Made by a program: the position numbers and the translations under genes. From an uncultured Methylococcaceae bacterium (lineage in GTDB: Bacteria > Pseudomonadota > Gammaproteobacteria > Methylococcales > Methylomonadaceae): a DNA stretch of 12,002 bases. The notes beneath the pieces are model-generated. The model was not told where the DNA came from, did no database searches, and saw only the letters and a program-made list of their open reading frames with translations. Where the stretch lies: the NCBI GenBank assembly GCA_903839795.1, contig CAIMDR010000130.1:1-12002 (forward strand), read 5' to 3'. Below, piece after piece: positions 1 to 8,248 of this stretch (its first letter is position 1; every line of letters starts with the position of its first letter).

Positions 1-2151
1 GCCATCAATCAGCTCAACCAGATTAAAAGTAACTGACTCGATGTCAAGTTGATCGGCTTCCAGTTTGGACAAATCCAAAATGTCGTTGATGATTTCCAGC
101 AAGGCTTGCGCAGAACTGTGCGCGATTCCCAGCCAATTCTGTTGAAGGGTGCTGAGTTCCGTTTCACTTAATAAATCCAGCATGCCTAGCACGCCATTCA
201 TGGGGGTGCGAATTTCATGGCTCATGTTGGCCAAAAATTCCGATTTTATCCTGGCCGCTTCTTCGGCCAAGTCTTTGGCTTTTTCCAGTTCTTGAGAGGC
301 ATTGTGTAGGGCGGTTATGTCGTAAAGCCAGCTTAACACAGCCGTATTGCCTTTATAGTCAATGGGTATGTGCGATGTCATTGACCAGATTATTGTATTG
401 TCACACGGGCGTGTTAATTCAACCGGACGATTGATTACACTATGACCTTTTGCCACTTCCGCAACGATCTGCCGGTAGTCTTCGACGTTGACGTAAAACT
501 GCTCTGGGTTATAGTTTTCCGGGTTAGCATCGCCGATCAAATTTTTATAACCCTGGTTGTAGAACACGATTTTGCGGCCTTTGTTGATGGTGATGCGGGT
601 CGCCATAGGGCTATCATCAAGTATTTTTAGTAATTGCTGCTCGTTCTCTTTGAGTTGTATTTCGTTATTTTTGCGTTCGGAGATATCTGTCTGTATTGCA
701 ACATATTGAATGATTTTATCGTTGGCATCCAAAAATGGCACAATGGTAATTACCATCCAATACTGCGAGCCATTCTTGGCGCGATTACAAATTTCACCTT
801 GCCATACTTTACCGGCCGATAGGATGTGAAACATCTCGGTATAAAATTCACGGGGGTGCATGACTGAATTAACTAATCGATGATTTTGACCTATTAATTC
901 TTGTACTGTATAACCGCTAATTTGGCAAAATTTCTCATTCGCATAAGTGATTGTGCCTTTTATGTCGGTAATCGAAACAATGGCATGTTGGTCAAGCGCG
1001 TATTTTTGATACTGTAATTCAGCCAGCACCTTTTTTTTCTGCTCTTCATTGGCCAGTAAAACACTTCCCATTTTATTTATCAGAAGCAGTGCCCGATTGC
1101 GTCGATGGACGAGTTGCCATATCAATAGCGTAAGCAATAAACTGCCTAAAGTGCCGAACACCCTAATAAAGTTAACGGTGTTTAAATTAATTTGTGCGTT
1201 AAAGCCAGGAAGAGAGCGTGCTTTGATAGTCCAGATACGCCCGTTTATATTTAATTTTTGGAAATTTTGATATGAATTTGATTTGTCCTGCAATAGCGAC
1301 AGTTTAAAATCACCGTCATAAATTAATGTTTCAGGGCTAACGTTTTCACCATCAAAAATTTCATAATCAATGGTGTCGTCGCGCGTACCGAATGTCCCGA
1401 ACAACAGGTCATCCATACGTAATGCCAAAGAGATATAGCCAAAAATATTGGCACGCCGCTCGCTAAGTGTTTCGTGAGGTTTGTTATTGCGATACACGGG
1501 ATAAAAAAGTAAAACACCGACCTGAATATCCTGACTGGTGTCCTGTTGTAATTTGATACTTCCTGTCATGCTGATTAATCCCGTATCACGGGCTTGCTCG
1601 ATGGCCTGTCGTCGCATGGACTCAGAAAACGTATCAAACCCAAATACTTTCAAGTTTCGCTCGGTAAGGGGCTCCAAATACAGTATCGGGACGTAAACTT
1701 CTCGCTCTCCCTCCGGAAAGATAGTGTAACCGGAAAAGCCTTCTTTTTGGACAGTCGCGATGTAACCGGTTTTTTCTTGATGAGGGACGACCTGGTTGAA
1801 ACCTATGGCCTGAAAGCCGGGATAATAATGGGTCAGGCGTTGATGAGACACAAACGCGCTAAACTCCTCGCGAGTCACACTATTAGAGGCGCTAAATAAA
1901 GCGCCAACGCTTTCCAAAACTTGTTGATAGCCAATAAGCCGTTGATCTAAAGTAAATTTAAATTCGTTATTCTTGTTATTAAAGGCTAGCTGTAAACGCC
2001 TATATTCAGAATGTAGGACGGCATGTTGAGCCAAATAAGTTAATCCTAGCCCCAATCCAAAGCCTGATGCCAATATTAAGCATCTAAACAGTAAGCCCGT
2101 GCGTTGCCATTTTTTAGAGACGCTGGTTTTGTTGGTGTTTTTATCAGTCAT
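1..2151 (-). CDS. CHASE/PAS sensor histidine kinase (partial, C-terminus off window)
   Basis: This is an open minus-strand reading frame of 717 codons from the ATG at 2151-2149 to the window edge; in-frame TAA codons lie just upstream of that ATG. The N-terminus has a membrane segment (residues ~19-41), then a periplasmic CHASE domain (~80-275) with the family pattern around YTIFPEGEREVYVPI, LEPLTERN and FGFDTF. A second membrane segment follows at ~326-345. Two PAS domains come next (~378-495, ending DISERK, and ~505-615). A HisKA dimerisation domain contains SHEIRTPMNG, with the phosphoacceptor histidine at residue 645. The ATPase domain and any receiver domains lie beyond the window; family members of this type are often hybrid kinases. 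The role is to sense an extracytoplasmic ligand and start a phosphorelay; the ligand is unknown. It is divergent from the EPS operon, so it could regulate it, but that is only positional inference. Confidence 0.93.
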   Translation of the reverse strand, partial: MTDKNTNKTSVSKKWQRTGLLFRCLILASGFGLGLGLTYLAQHAVLHSEYRRLQLAFNNKNNEFKFTLDQRLIGYQQVLESVGALFSASNSVTREEFSAFVSHQRLTHYYPGFQAIGFNQVVPHQEKTGYIATVQKEGFSGYTIFPEGEREVYVPILYLEPLTERNLKVFGFDTFSESMRRQAIEQARDTGLISMTGSIKLQQDTSQDIQVGVLLFYPVYRNNKPHETLSERRANIFGYISLALRMDDLLFGTFGTRDDTIDYEIFDGENVSPETLIYDGDFKLSLLQDKSNSYQNFQKLNINGRIWTIKARSLPGFNAQINLNTVNFIRVFGTLGSLLLTLLIWQLVHRRNRALLLINKMGSVLLANEEQKKKVLAELQYQKYALDQHAIVSITDIKGTITYANEKFCQISGYTVQELIGQNHRLVNSVMHPREFYTEMFHILSAGKVWQGEICNRAKNGSQYWMVITIVPFLDANDKIIQYVAIQTDISERKNNEIQLKENEQQLLKILDDSPMATRITINKGRKIVFYNQGYKNLIGDANPENYNPEQFYVNVEDYRQIVAEVAKGHSVINRPVELTRPCDNTIIWSMTSHIPIDYKGNTAVLSWLYDITALHNASQELEKAKDLAEEAARIKSEFLANMSHEIRTPMNGVLGMLDLLSETELSTLQQNWLGIAHSSAQALLEIINDILDLSKLEADQLDIESVTFNLVELIDG

Positions 2152-2234
2152 GGCGTGCTTTTATTAATTCTGACGGGGTGAAAAAGTGCATGGCATCCTG
2201 TTTTTTGTACTCAATAACGTGGTTAGAAAGCTTA

Positions 2235-2264
2235 TCTATAAAATTATTTCGTGTTAAACTGCAA
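2235..2264 (-). promoter_or_regulatory. Candidate sigma-70 promoter for the sensor kinase
   Basis: On the minus strand TTGCAG (2264-2259) and TATAGA (2240-2235) are separated by 18 bases, about 84 bases upstream of the kinase ATG. The match to TTGACA/TATAAT is moderate. In AT-rich DNA such matches occur by chance, so this is a weak call. Confidence 0.3.
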
Positions 2265-2372
2265 GCCGTTGCGTTCAATTTATAAACTGAAAAATCATAC
2301 CATATCATCGTAATTTTTATAGCTTATGTTTATCAACGTTCTTATCGCCTGTTGTTAGTAACACCGTTATCT

Positions 2373-2402
2373 TTGCTTAAAGAAAATGCGAAGTAGTTTA
2401 AT
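2373..2402 (+). promoter_or_regulatory. Candidate sigma-70 promoter for the EPS operon
   Basis: TTGCTT (2373-2378) and TTTAAT (2397-2402) are separated by 18 bases, about 50 bases upstream of the ATG of the Wza-like gene. If it is used, transcription would begin near 2409. The TTG alternative start at 2425 would then leave only a short leader. It is a moderate consensus match and unproven. Confidence 0.3.
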
Positions 2403-2451
2403 TTTTAAAGAAATAATCTAAAAATTGACGCCAATATCCAGTCAGAGAGCC

Positions 2452-3462
2452 ATGATTCAACTTATTACCTACCGTTTGGTTTTATTATTTATTTCGTTAG
2501 TCTTGTCAGCCTGTGGTGTTTGGGAAATCGTACCTGACGCCACCTTAAACGCAGAAAAAGCATTTGTCACGCCCGATAGATCCAAACGCATTTCTGAGAC
2601 CAGTGCGATTGAAGCCTTTAAAGAGGAAACCAAGAAAGTTGACGACTATCTGTTATTTGACGGCGATGATATTAATATTGAGGTGATAGGTCGACCCGAG
2701 TTATCGGGTATTCAACGCATTGGCCCTGACGGGCGGATCACCTTATCGGTCGTGGGTTCGCTTCTGGTACGAAACCTGTCTCGAGAAGCCGCAGGAGAAG
2801 CCATTAACAAAGCACTTTCGCCTTATTACTTAAATATTTTCACCACGGTCAGGGTCGAGCATTACAACTCAAACCGCATCACGATCATCGGTCGGGTCGA
2901 AAATCCGGGCGAGTTGCTGTTTAATACACCCCCCAATTTACTGACTATCTTGGCGCAAGCCGGTGGTATGCCTCTGATGAGAAAAGAACAGGTATTGACC
3001 CGTTGCGCAATTATTCGCAGCGATAAAATCTTGTGGATTGATTTGGCGCGTTTATTAACGGGAGACACTTCCTTAAATGTATTGTTGCAACGTAACGATG
3101 TGGTTTATATTCCTGATTCAACAGACACTTCCGTTTTTGTACTGGGCGCGGTCTATCGTCCCGGTGTGTTTAGCCTGACACCGCAAATGTCGTTCATGGA
3201 TGCCTTAAGTCAAGCGGGCGGCGTAACTAAAGACGGTAATTTTAACGAGTTACATCTCATTCGTCCGGGTTCTGATGTCAATCTGACAATTGATATGAGC
3301 GAGATTTTATCGCCGCAGAAAAAATTGAATGTCGCTATCAACGAAGGCGATATTATTTATGTGCCGCGTCATAGCGTCAGCAAAATCGGCTATATCCTCC
3401 AACAAGTTAATCCGTTCAGCACCTTGTTTTCGATTAGTCAGTTAGGCGCATTGGTACCTTAG
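2452..3462 (+). CDS. Wza/GumB-type polysaccharide export lipoprotein
   Basis: This is an outer-membrane polysaccharide export protein (OPX family), which would form the export channel for the EPS. From the ATG at 2452 it has 336 residues and opens with a lipoprotein signal peptide ending LVLSAC, with the lipidated cysteine at residue 21. A Poly_export domain spans ~63-136 (DDINIEVIGRPELSG, PDGRITLSVVG). Two SLBB domains follow at ~143-221 (IIGRVENPGE, LAQAGGM) and ~228-307 (VLGAVYRPGVFSL, LSQAGGV). A TTG at 2425 in the same frame would add nine residues; I prefer the ATG because it leaves a signal peptide of normal size. Neither start has a strong Shine-Dalgarno. The C-terminal tail (~308-336) is short, and an obvious membrane-spanning helix like that of E. 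coli Wza was not apparent. Its stop abuts the next ATG directly, and it heads the EPS operon. Confidence 0.92.
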   Translation: MIQLITYRLVLLFISLVLSACGVWEIVPDATLNAEKAFVTPDRSKRISETSAIEAFKEETKKVDDYLLFDGDDINIEVIGRPELSGIQRIGPDGRITLSVVGSLLVRNLSREAAGEAINKALSPYYLNIFTTVRVEHYNSNRITIIGRVENPGELLFNTPPNLLTILAQAGGMPLMRKEQVLTRCAIIRSDKILWIDLARLLTGDTSLNVLLQRNDVVYIPDSTDTSVFVLGAVYRPGVFSLTPQMSFMDALSQAGGVTKDGNFNELHLIRPGSDVNLTIDMSEILSPQKKLNVAINEGDIIYVPRHSVSKIGYILQQVNPFSTLFSISQLGALVP

Positions 3463-5604
3463 ATGTCTGAATCCAATCTATCGCCAAAAGCTGATGAATC
3501 GGTTGCAACCGGCGCTCTGATGCCGCTGGCCAGCCTGTTAAAACATTACAAAATTGGCTTGTGTCTGTTTCTGGTCATTGCTTTATTGGGCATTCCGGTT
3601 GCCTGGTTAAAAGGCCATTACACTTATTCTGCAACGACTGTTATTTATGTGGCTCCCCGCGTTGCCAATATTTTAAAGGACAATAAAGAACAGGAAATTA
3701 ATTCATACCAGCAGTATAAACAGTTTAGTGATCAACAGGCTGGTACAATCGGTCGTTATGATATTTTACTGGCTGCTCTAAACAAGCTGGGCGATAAACG
3801 TTTTTTATGGCAACAAGCCGGCGAAACCAAACGCCGTGCTGCGGAACGCTTGCAAGCGGCCTTGATCATTAAACCGGTTAATAACACCTATCTTATTTCA
3901 GTAACATTGGAATCGGATAAGGCGGCAGGCTTGGATGAAATCGTTAATACCGTGGTTAAAACCTATATCGAAAATACCCATGAGGAACAGTCGATATACG
4001 CATCTAAAGAACGCGTGCAGGTTTTATATGATGAACGTGACAAACTGCAAAGCCTTATCACAGACAAAAAAAAGCAGATTGCTGCGCTGTCTCAACAATT
4101 AGGTGTGACCATTTTTGTTGATAGTACCGTTAATCCTTATGACCAATTACTGTCTGATAGTCAGTTGGCTTATTCCGATGCGCAACGTGATCGCATGAAG
4201 GCCGAAGCCGGCTTGTTGCTGTTTGAAGATACCAAAAAACCTACGACGGCTGCACTGGATGCCGTCGTGGCTGAAATCGTTTATAAAGATTCGGGCTTAA
4301 ATAGTTTAAAATCGAATATGTATGAGCGGCGCAGTGAGTTGGTTAAGCTAATCTCGGGCTTGGATCCTAAACATCCGGGCCATGAACAGATAAAAAAACA
4401 ACTGGAAGTGATTGAAGCTGAAGTTGTTGAGGCCGTTGATCAGGTAACTCAGGATGTTAAGCACATGCTGATTGAGGAACGACGCTCTAAAGTTACTTTA
4501 TCGCGACAAATTGAACAGGATTTATTGGCTCAAATTAATGTTCAAAAAAATAATGCCGCTTGGTTTTCAACACATTACAACGATGCGTTAACGTTTAATC
4601 GTGATCTTAAACGTTTTTATGAGCAATTAAAACAAGTAGAAGATCGTATTGGTTTTCTTGAGCTGGAATCGAAAGCGCCGGGGTTTATTCGCATGGAAAG
4701 CTTGGCAAGACCCCCGGAAATACCCATACGGGGTGGACGTAAAAAACTGTTGATTACCATGATTATGTTGGGTCTGATTTCTGGTCTTGCGGTACCTATT
4801 ATGATTGATTTATTTGATCGGCGCATTAAAACGGCAGGACAAGTAGAAAAGTTTCTCGGTTATAAACCCTTAGCGGCTTTAATGGAGCCTGATAAAGACA
4901 ATGTTTTTGCAAAATTCAATGCTGATAAAAAACGACGATTGGCTTTAGCCCTTGCCCGTGAACATAAGCAGTCCGGCAAAGCGAGTAGCTTGATTTTACT
5001 GACTTCGGTCAATCATCAAAGCGGAGTCACCTCGCTGGCAATGGATCTGGCGATGGATTACAAAAACATGGATGAACGTGCTGTAGTGGTTGAGATTAAT
5101 CCGTTAGCCCCTGATCAGCGCTATGTAAGCGACCACACGCGTTTGGGTTTGTTGGATTTGGCACTCGATCCGGAGTTATTGGTCTCTCAGGTGGTCAGCC
5201 CGTCTAATCAAGATTATCCGGCACGTATTGCTATCGGCGTGTTAACTGAGGATTTATTGTATGGCCATCTACGCCTACAAGCGGCGTTAGCAAAAATTTC
5301 TCAAACGTATCCGCTAGTTATTTTGGATACCGCGCCTCTTTTGTTTGCAGCCGATACAGAATTCTTTATTGGTATCAGCGATATAAGTCTGTTATTAATA
5401 GCCGCACAACAAACCAAACCCGGTGAATTAAAACGGGCGGTACAGTTATTGGAGCGCATAAGTCCACATATCGTCAGTTTTGTGGTAACACGCTTACAAG
5501 CTTTTAAAGGTGGCGGTTATTATGCGTCTTTAATCAAGACTGATGTTTTAGCACCCAAAACGGGCATTAAGCTATGGCTCAACTATTTTAATAAAAAATC
5601 ATGA
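3463..5604 (+). CDS. Wzc/GumC-type polysaccharide copolymerase with degenerate tyrosine-kinase domain
   Basis: This 713-residue inner-membrane protein belongs to the PCP-2 group that sets chain length and couples polymerisation to export. A Wzz-type region begins with TM1 at ~31-49. A long periplasmic part with coiled coil (around ~190-215 and ~330-400) follows, then a proline-containing ARPPEIPI segment and TM2 at ~429-449. The cytoplasmic part (~505-660) has the fold signature of a bacterial tyrosine autokinase, with Walker B as VILDTAP (Asp622). The Walker A region reads TSVNHQSGVTS (514-524), with valine at 522 where lysine is expected. The Walker A' region reads VVVEINPLAP, with Glu544/Asn546 instead of the usual aspartates. 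The C-terminus has only a few tyrosines (686, 687, 708) rather than a tyrosine-rich cluster. I infer a catalytically dead kinase domain. The start directly follows the stop of the Wza-like gene, and the end overlaps the next ATG by 4 nt. Confidence 0.9.
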   Translation: MSESNLSPKADESVATGALMPLASLLKHYKIGLCLFLVIALLGIPVAWLKGHYTYSATTVIYVAPRVANILKDNKEQEINSYQQYKQFSDQQAGTIGRYDILLAALNKLGDKRFLWQQAGETKRRAAERLQAALIIKPVNNTYLISVTLESDKAAGLDEIVNTVVKTYIENTHEEQSIYASKERVQVLYDERDKLQSLITDKKKQIAALSQQLGVTIFVDSTVNPYDQLLSDSQLAYSDAQRDRMKAEAGLLLFEDTKKPTTAALDAVVAEIVYKDSGLNSLKSNMYERRSELVKLISGLDPKHPGHEQIKKQLEVIEAEVVEAVDQVTQDVKHMLIEERRSKVTLSRQIEQDLLAQINVQKNNAAWFSTHYNDALTFNRDLKRFYEQLKQVEDRIGFLELESKAPGFIRMESLARPPEIPIRGGRKKLLITMIMLGLISGLAVPIMIDLFDRRIKTAGQVEKFLGYKPLAALMEPDKDNVFAKFNADKKRRLALALAREHKQSGKASSLILLTSVNHQSGVTSLAMDLAMDYKNMDERAVVVEINPLAPDQRYVSDHTRLGLLDLALDPELLVSQVVSPSNQDYPARIAIGVLTEDLLYGHLRLQAALAKISQTYPLVILDTAPLLFAADTEFFIGISDISLLLIAAQQTKPGELKRAVQLLERISPHIVSFVVTRLQAFKGGGYYASLIKTDVLAPKTGIKLWLNYFNKKS

Positions 5605-6674
5605 CCCTTCAACACACACGCTTACTTTATTTGTTACACAGTGGTAATTTATATGGCACTGAACGCATGGCATTGGTGACGTTAGATGGCTTGCGTGATA
5701 CCTTGACGCCGTTATTATTAGCGCCGCCCGGCCCCGTTCATGAGGCAGCACGCGCTCTCGGTATAGAAACCCACGAATTTACCGGCGCATGGGATTTATT
5801 TAAAAAAATGCCCGCACTGTTACGCAACAGCACGGCTATTGCGGTTTGCGCGACCGGCGTAGTACATTCCGTCGTATTTATGCTTTGGAATAGCTGGTTT
5901 AGATTAAAGACGGTGCATTTACATTTGGTACATGGAGGGACTGACGAACGGCTGAGTTATGGCCGAAAAAAATGTCTTAATTATTTTCCTGTGCTGATGG
6001 TGGCGGTTTCGAGCTATGTTAAACAGCGGCTATTGGTGCATGGCGTGCGTAGTCAGCAAATCAGGGTGCTGGAGAATTTCTTGCCCGATCAACAAATTGC
6101 AGCGGCTCCCCAACGCCCGCCTTTTAAAACTGAGGGTATTACCAAGGTGTTGGTCATTTCTCGAATCGATCCCATCAAACGCATTGATCTGCTTTTGGAT
6201 GCACTGGATCTTGCACCGGCGTTGTTGCATAGCCTTGAAATACGCATACTGGGAACGGGCTGGGATCTTGAAACATTAAGCGAGCGAGCCAGACAAACGC
6301 ATCCTAATGTCACTTTTGTCGGGTTTACCGATCAGGTTGAAGCTGAACTTGCGGCCAGTGATTTATTGCTGCATCTGTGTCCGACCGAACCCTTTGGTTT
6401 GGCTATTCTGGAAGCAATGGCGGCAAAGTTGCCGGTACTGTTACCTGATCAAGGCGGTGCGGCCGGTTTGATTGAGGCCGGTCTATCGGGGCTGCATTTT
6501 AAAGCCAATGACGCTGAAGATTTAGTTCGGCAATTAACCTATTTGCAAACGGCCAGTGCTGCCGTGCTTAATACATTAGCGGATAACGCCCATCAACGTT
6601 TACTGGAGTGCTATTCCAGCCCCGTTGGCCTGAAGGATTATCTGGCGATATTTGAACCGGTAACAATACAATGA
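5601..6674 (+). CDS. GT4-family (GT-B fold) glycosyltransferase
   Basis: This 357-residue protein is a retaining glycosyltransferase of family GT4, expected to transfer a sugar from a nucleotide-sugar donor onto the lipid-linked EPS intermediate at the cytoplasmic face. The N-terminal acceptor half starts LLYLLHSGNLYGTERM. The C-terminal donor half has the characteristic SRIDPIKRID segment, with Arg188 and Lys193 as the usual diphosphate-binding pair. It also has the E-x7-E motif EPFGLAILE, with Glu263 and Glu271. No signal peptide or membrane helix stands out. The donor and acceptor sugars cannot be read from sequence. ATGA overlaps link it to both neighbours, which supports translational coupling within one EPS operon. 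Confidence 0.92.
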   Translation: MTLQHTRLLYLLHSGNLYGTERMALVTLDGLRDTLTPLLLAPPGPVHEAARALGIETHEFTGAWDLFKKMPALLRNSTAIAVCATGVVHSVVFMLWNSWFRLKTVHLHLVHGGTDERLSYGRKKCLNYFPVLMVAVSSYVKQRLLVHGVRSQQIRVLENFLPDQQIAAAPQRPPFKTEGITKVLVISRIDPIKRIDLLLDALDLAPALLHSLEIRILGTGWDLETLSERARQTHPNVTFVGFTDQVEAELAASDLLLHLCPTEPFGLAILEAMAAKLPVLLPDQGGAAGLIEAGLSGLHFKANDAEDLVRQLTYLQTASAAVLNTLADNAHQRLLECYSSPVGLKDYLAIFEPVTIQ

Positions 6675-7669
6675 GCAAGCCCTTGGTTTCTGTAGTAGTG
6701 ATTGGTCGCAATGAAGGTCAGCGTCTGGCGGCGTGTTTACAGTCGGTAAAGTCAACCAATAACTTTGGCGGCGAACTAGAGTTAATTTATGTTGATTCCG
6801 ATTCCAAAGACGGCAGTCCGGAACTCGCCGAACGTTTAGGCGCAAAAGTGTTACGCGTAAAACCGCAGCGCCCTTCCGCCGCACTTGGACGCAATGCCGG
6901 TTGGCGTGCGTCAACGGGTTCATACCTGTTATTTTTGGATGGCGATACGCTGTTGCATCCGGATTTTATAGACGCTGCCCTGCGTGCCATCAACTCGCCT
7001 GAAATTGCGGTGGTGTGGGGACATCGACGCGAAACCTATCCCGAACACTCTTGGTATAATCGAGCACTTGATCTGGATTGGATATATCCTGCCGGTGTGT
7101 CTGAGTTTTGTGGCGGCGACGCCTTGATGCGCCGGGATGTTCTTGAACAAGTCGGCGGTTTTAGCGAGGATTTAATCGCCGGAGAAGAGCCGGAGTTATG
7201 CCAACGGATACGCGCACAAGGTAAGATCATTTTGCATATTGATCAACCGATGACCCGCCACGATCTGGCGATGACCCGGTTTAAAGCCTATTGGAAACGC
7301 GCTTTACGTGCCGGTCATGCTTATGCCGAAGTCTCTCAGCGCATGAAAGCCACGGCGTTTCCTCTTTGGGTCAACGACTGTCGCCGCAACGCTCTGCATA
7401 CAACGGTATTGTTAATGTTATTAGTGGGCGCAAGTGCTTTAAGCCTGATAAGTCACGATCTGTGGCCTTATCTGGGTCTACTGTTGAGTTATGCCTTTTT
7501 GATTTTACGGTCTGCGTATAAAGCGCGTTGGAAAAGTAGCTCGCCAGTCACGTTATTGCTTTACGGCCTGCACTCACATTTTCAGCAAATTCCGATTGCC
7601 TGTGGACAGGTCAGTTATTGGTATCATCGTTTTAAAAATCAGCAGCAAGGGCTAATTGAATACAAATGA
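6671..7669 (+). CDS. GT2-family (GT-A fold) glycosyltransferase with C-terminal membrane segments
   Basis: This 332-residue family GT2 glycosyltransferase adds a sugar during EPS repeat-unit assembly. The N-terminal nucleotide-binding half has VSVVVIGRNEG, YVDSDSKDGS and the metal-binding DxD as FLDGDT (Asp90 and Asp92). Further on, CGGDALMRR and the GEEPELCQRIRAQG block match the acceptor-side and catalytic region of the family. Two hydrophobic segments near residues ~240-280 (VLLMLLVGASALSLI and LGLLLSYAFLIL) suggest membrane anchoring. It overlaps the genes on both sides by ATGA. Sugar specificity is not predictable here. Confidence 0.92.
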   Translation: MSKPLVSVVVIGRNEGQRLAACLQSVKSTNNFGGELELIYVDSDSKDGSPELAERLGAKVLRVKPQRPSAALGRNAGWRASTGSYLLFLDGDTLLHPDFIDAALRAINSPEIAVVWGHRRETYPEHSWYNRALDLDWIYPAGVSEFCGGDALMRRDVLEQVGGFSEDLIAGEEPELCQRIRAQGKIILHIDQPMTRHDLAMTRFKAYWKRALRAGHAYAEVSQRMKATAFPLWVNDCRRNALHTTVLLMLLVGASALSLISHDLWPYLGLLLSYAFLILRSAYKARWKSSSPVTLLLYGLHSHFQQIPIACGQVSYWYHRFKNQQQGLIEYK

Positions 7670-8244
7670 GCCATTTAGTTAAAAAGATATTGGTGACTGC
7701 TTTACAACCCCTCGCCGGATTGGTTAACCGACTGGACGCTATCCGTCGATTATGGGCGAGCGCCCGCTTAAACAGTGCTTTAAGCGGTACGCTTGATGTT
7801 TCGGTGGTGGTGTTAAGTCCTCCTGAAATACACGGTACACGACAAATTAGTCTGGGCAAGAATCTTTATCTTTACCGCGATTTGTATTTTGAAACACAAG
7901 AAAGCGGCTCTATCACCATCGGTCATGATGTGGTGTTGTCGCGTGGTGTCCATTTAGTTGCCTACACCAAGATTGTTTTGGAAGACGGTGTTATGATCGG
8001 TGAGTATTCAAGTATTCGTGATGCCAATCATCAGGTCATCACCGGTAGTTCAGTGCGACATAGCGGTCATCAGGGTAAACCGATTGTTATTAAACGTAAT
8101 GCCTGGATAGGCAGAGGCGTCACCATTCTGGGAGGCGTTACCATTGGCGAAGGTGCCGTCATCGGCGCAAATGCGGTGGTGACCAAAAACATACCGGCTG
8201 GCGCTGTGGCAGTAGGCATACCGGCGCACGTCATTAAAGCCTAG
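7666..8244 (+). CDS. Hexapeptide-repeat (left-handed beta-helix) acyltransferase
   Basis: This 192-residue protein resembles maltose/serine O-acetyltransferases and sugar acetyltransferases of polysaccharide clusters. From about residue 55 it is made of hexapeptide repeats of the [LIV]-G-x4 type, seen in ISLGKN, ITIGHD, VMIGEY, AWIGRG, VTIGEG and AVIGAN. It ends with the common VTKNIPAGAVAVGIPA closing segment. His122 in DANHQ sits where the catalytic histidine of the family lies. About 45 N-terminal residues precede the helix and have no recognised motif. It probably O- or N-acetylates a sugar of the repeat unit in the cytoplasm using acetyl-CoA. It starts inside the stop of the GT2 gene and ends 4 nt before the polymerase gene. 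The family is clear, the acceptor is not. Confidence 0.9.
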   Translation: MSHLVKKILVTALQPLAGLVNRLDAIRRLWASARLNSALSGTLDVSVVVLSPPEIHGTRQISLGKNLYLYRDLYFETQESGSITIGHDVVLSRGVHLVAYTKIVLEDGVMIGEYSSIRDANHQVITGSSVRHSGHQGKPIVIKRNAWIGRGVTILGGVTIGEGAVIGANAVVTKNIPAGAVAVGIPAHVIKA

Positions 8245-8248
8245 CTTT

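Larger units (their letters stand above)
2152..2451. promoter_or_regulatory. AT-rich divergent intergenic region
   Basis: This stretch of about 300 bases separates the divergent sensor kinase and EPS operon and has no convincing coding frame. It must hold the promoters for both. Candidate sigma-70-like elements are listed separately. No clear operator palindrome or sigma-54 site was seen by eye. Confidence 0.6.

Noticed and set aside
442..1270. Several 60-75-codon plus-strand frames
   Set aside because: All lie antisense to the PAS and membrane segments of the kinase, which is open throughout; they are shadows.
1594..1899. 101-codon plus-strand open frame inside the kinase gene
   Set aside because: It is antisense to the CHASE-domain coding region, has no recognisable domain, and the opposite frame is a clear kinase.
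2190..2210. TGGCA followed by a T-rich stretch, considered as a sigma-54 promoter
   Set aside because: The required GC of the -12 element at the correct spacing is absent.
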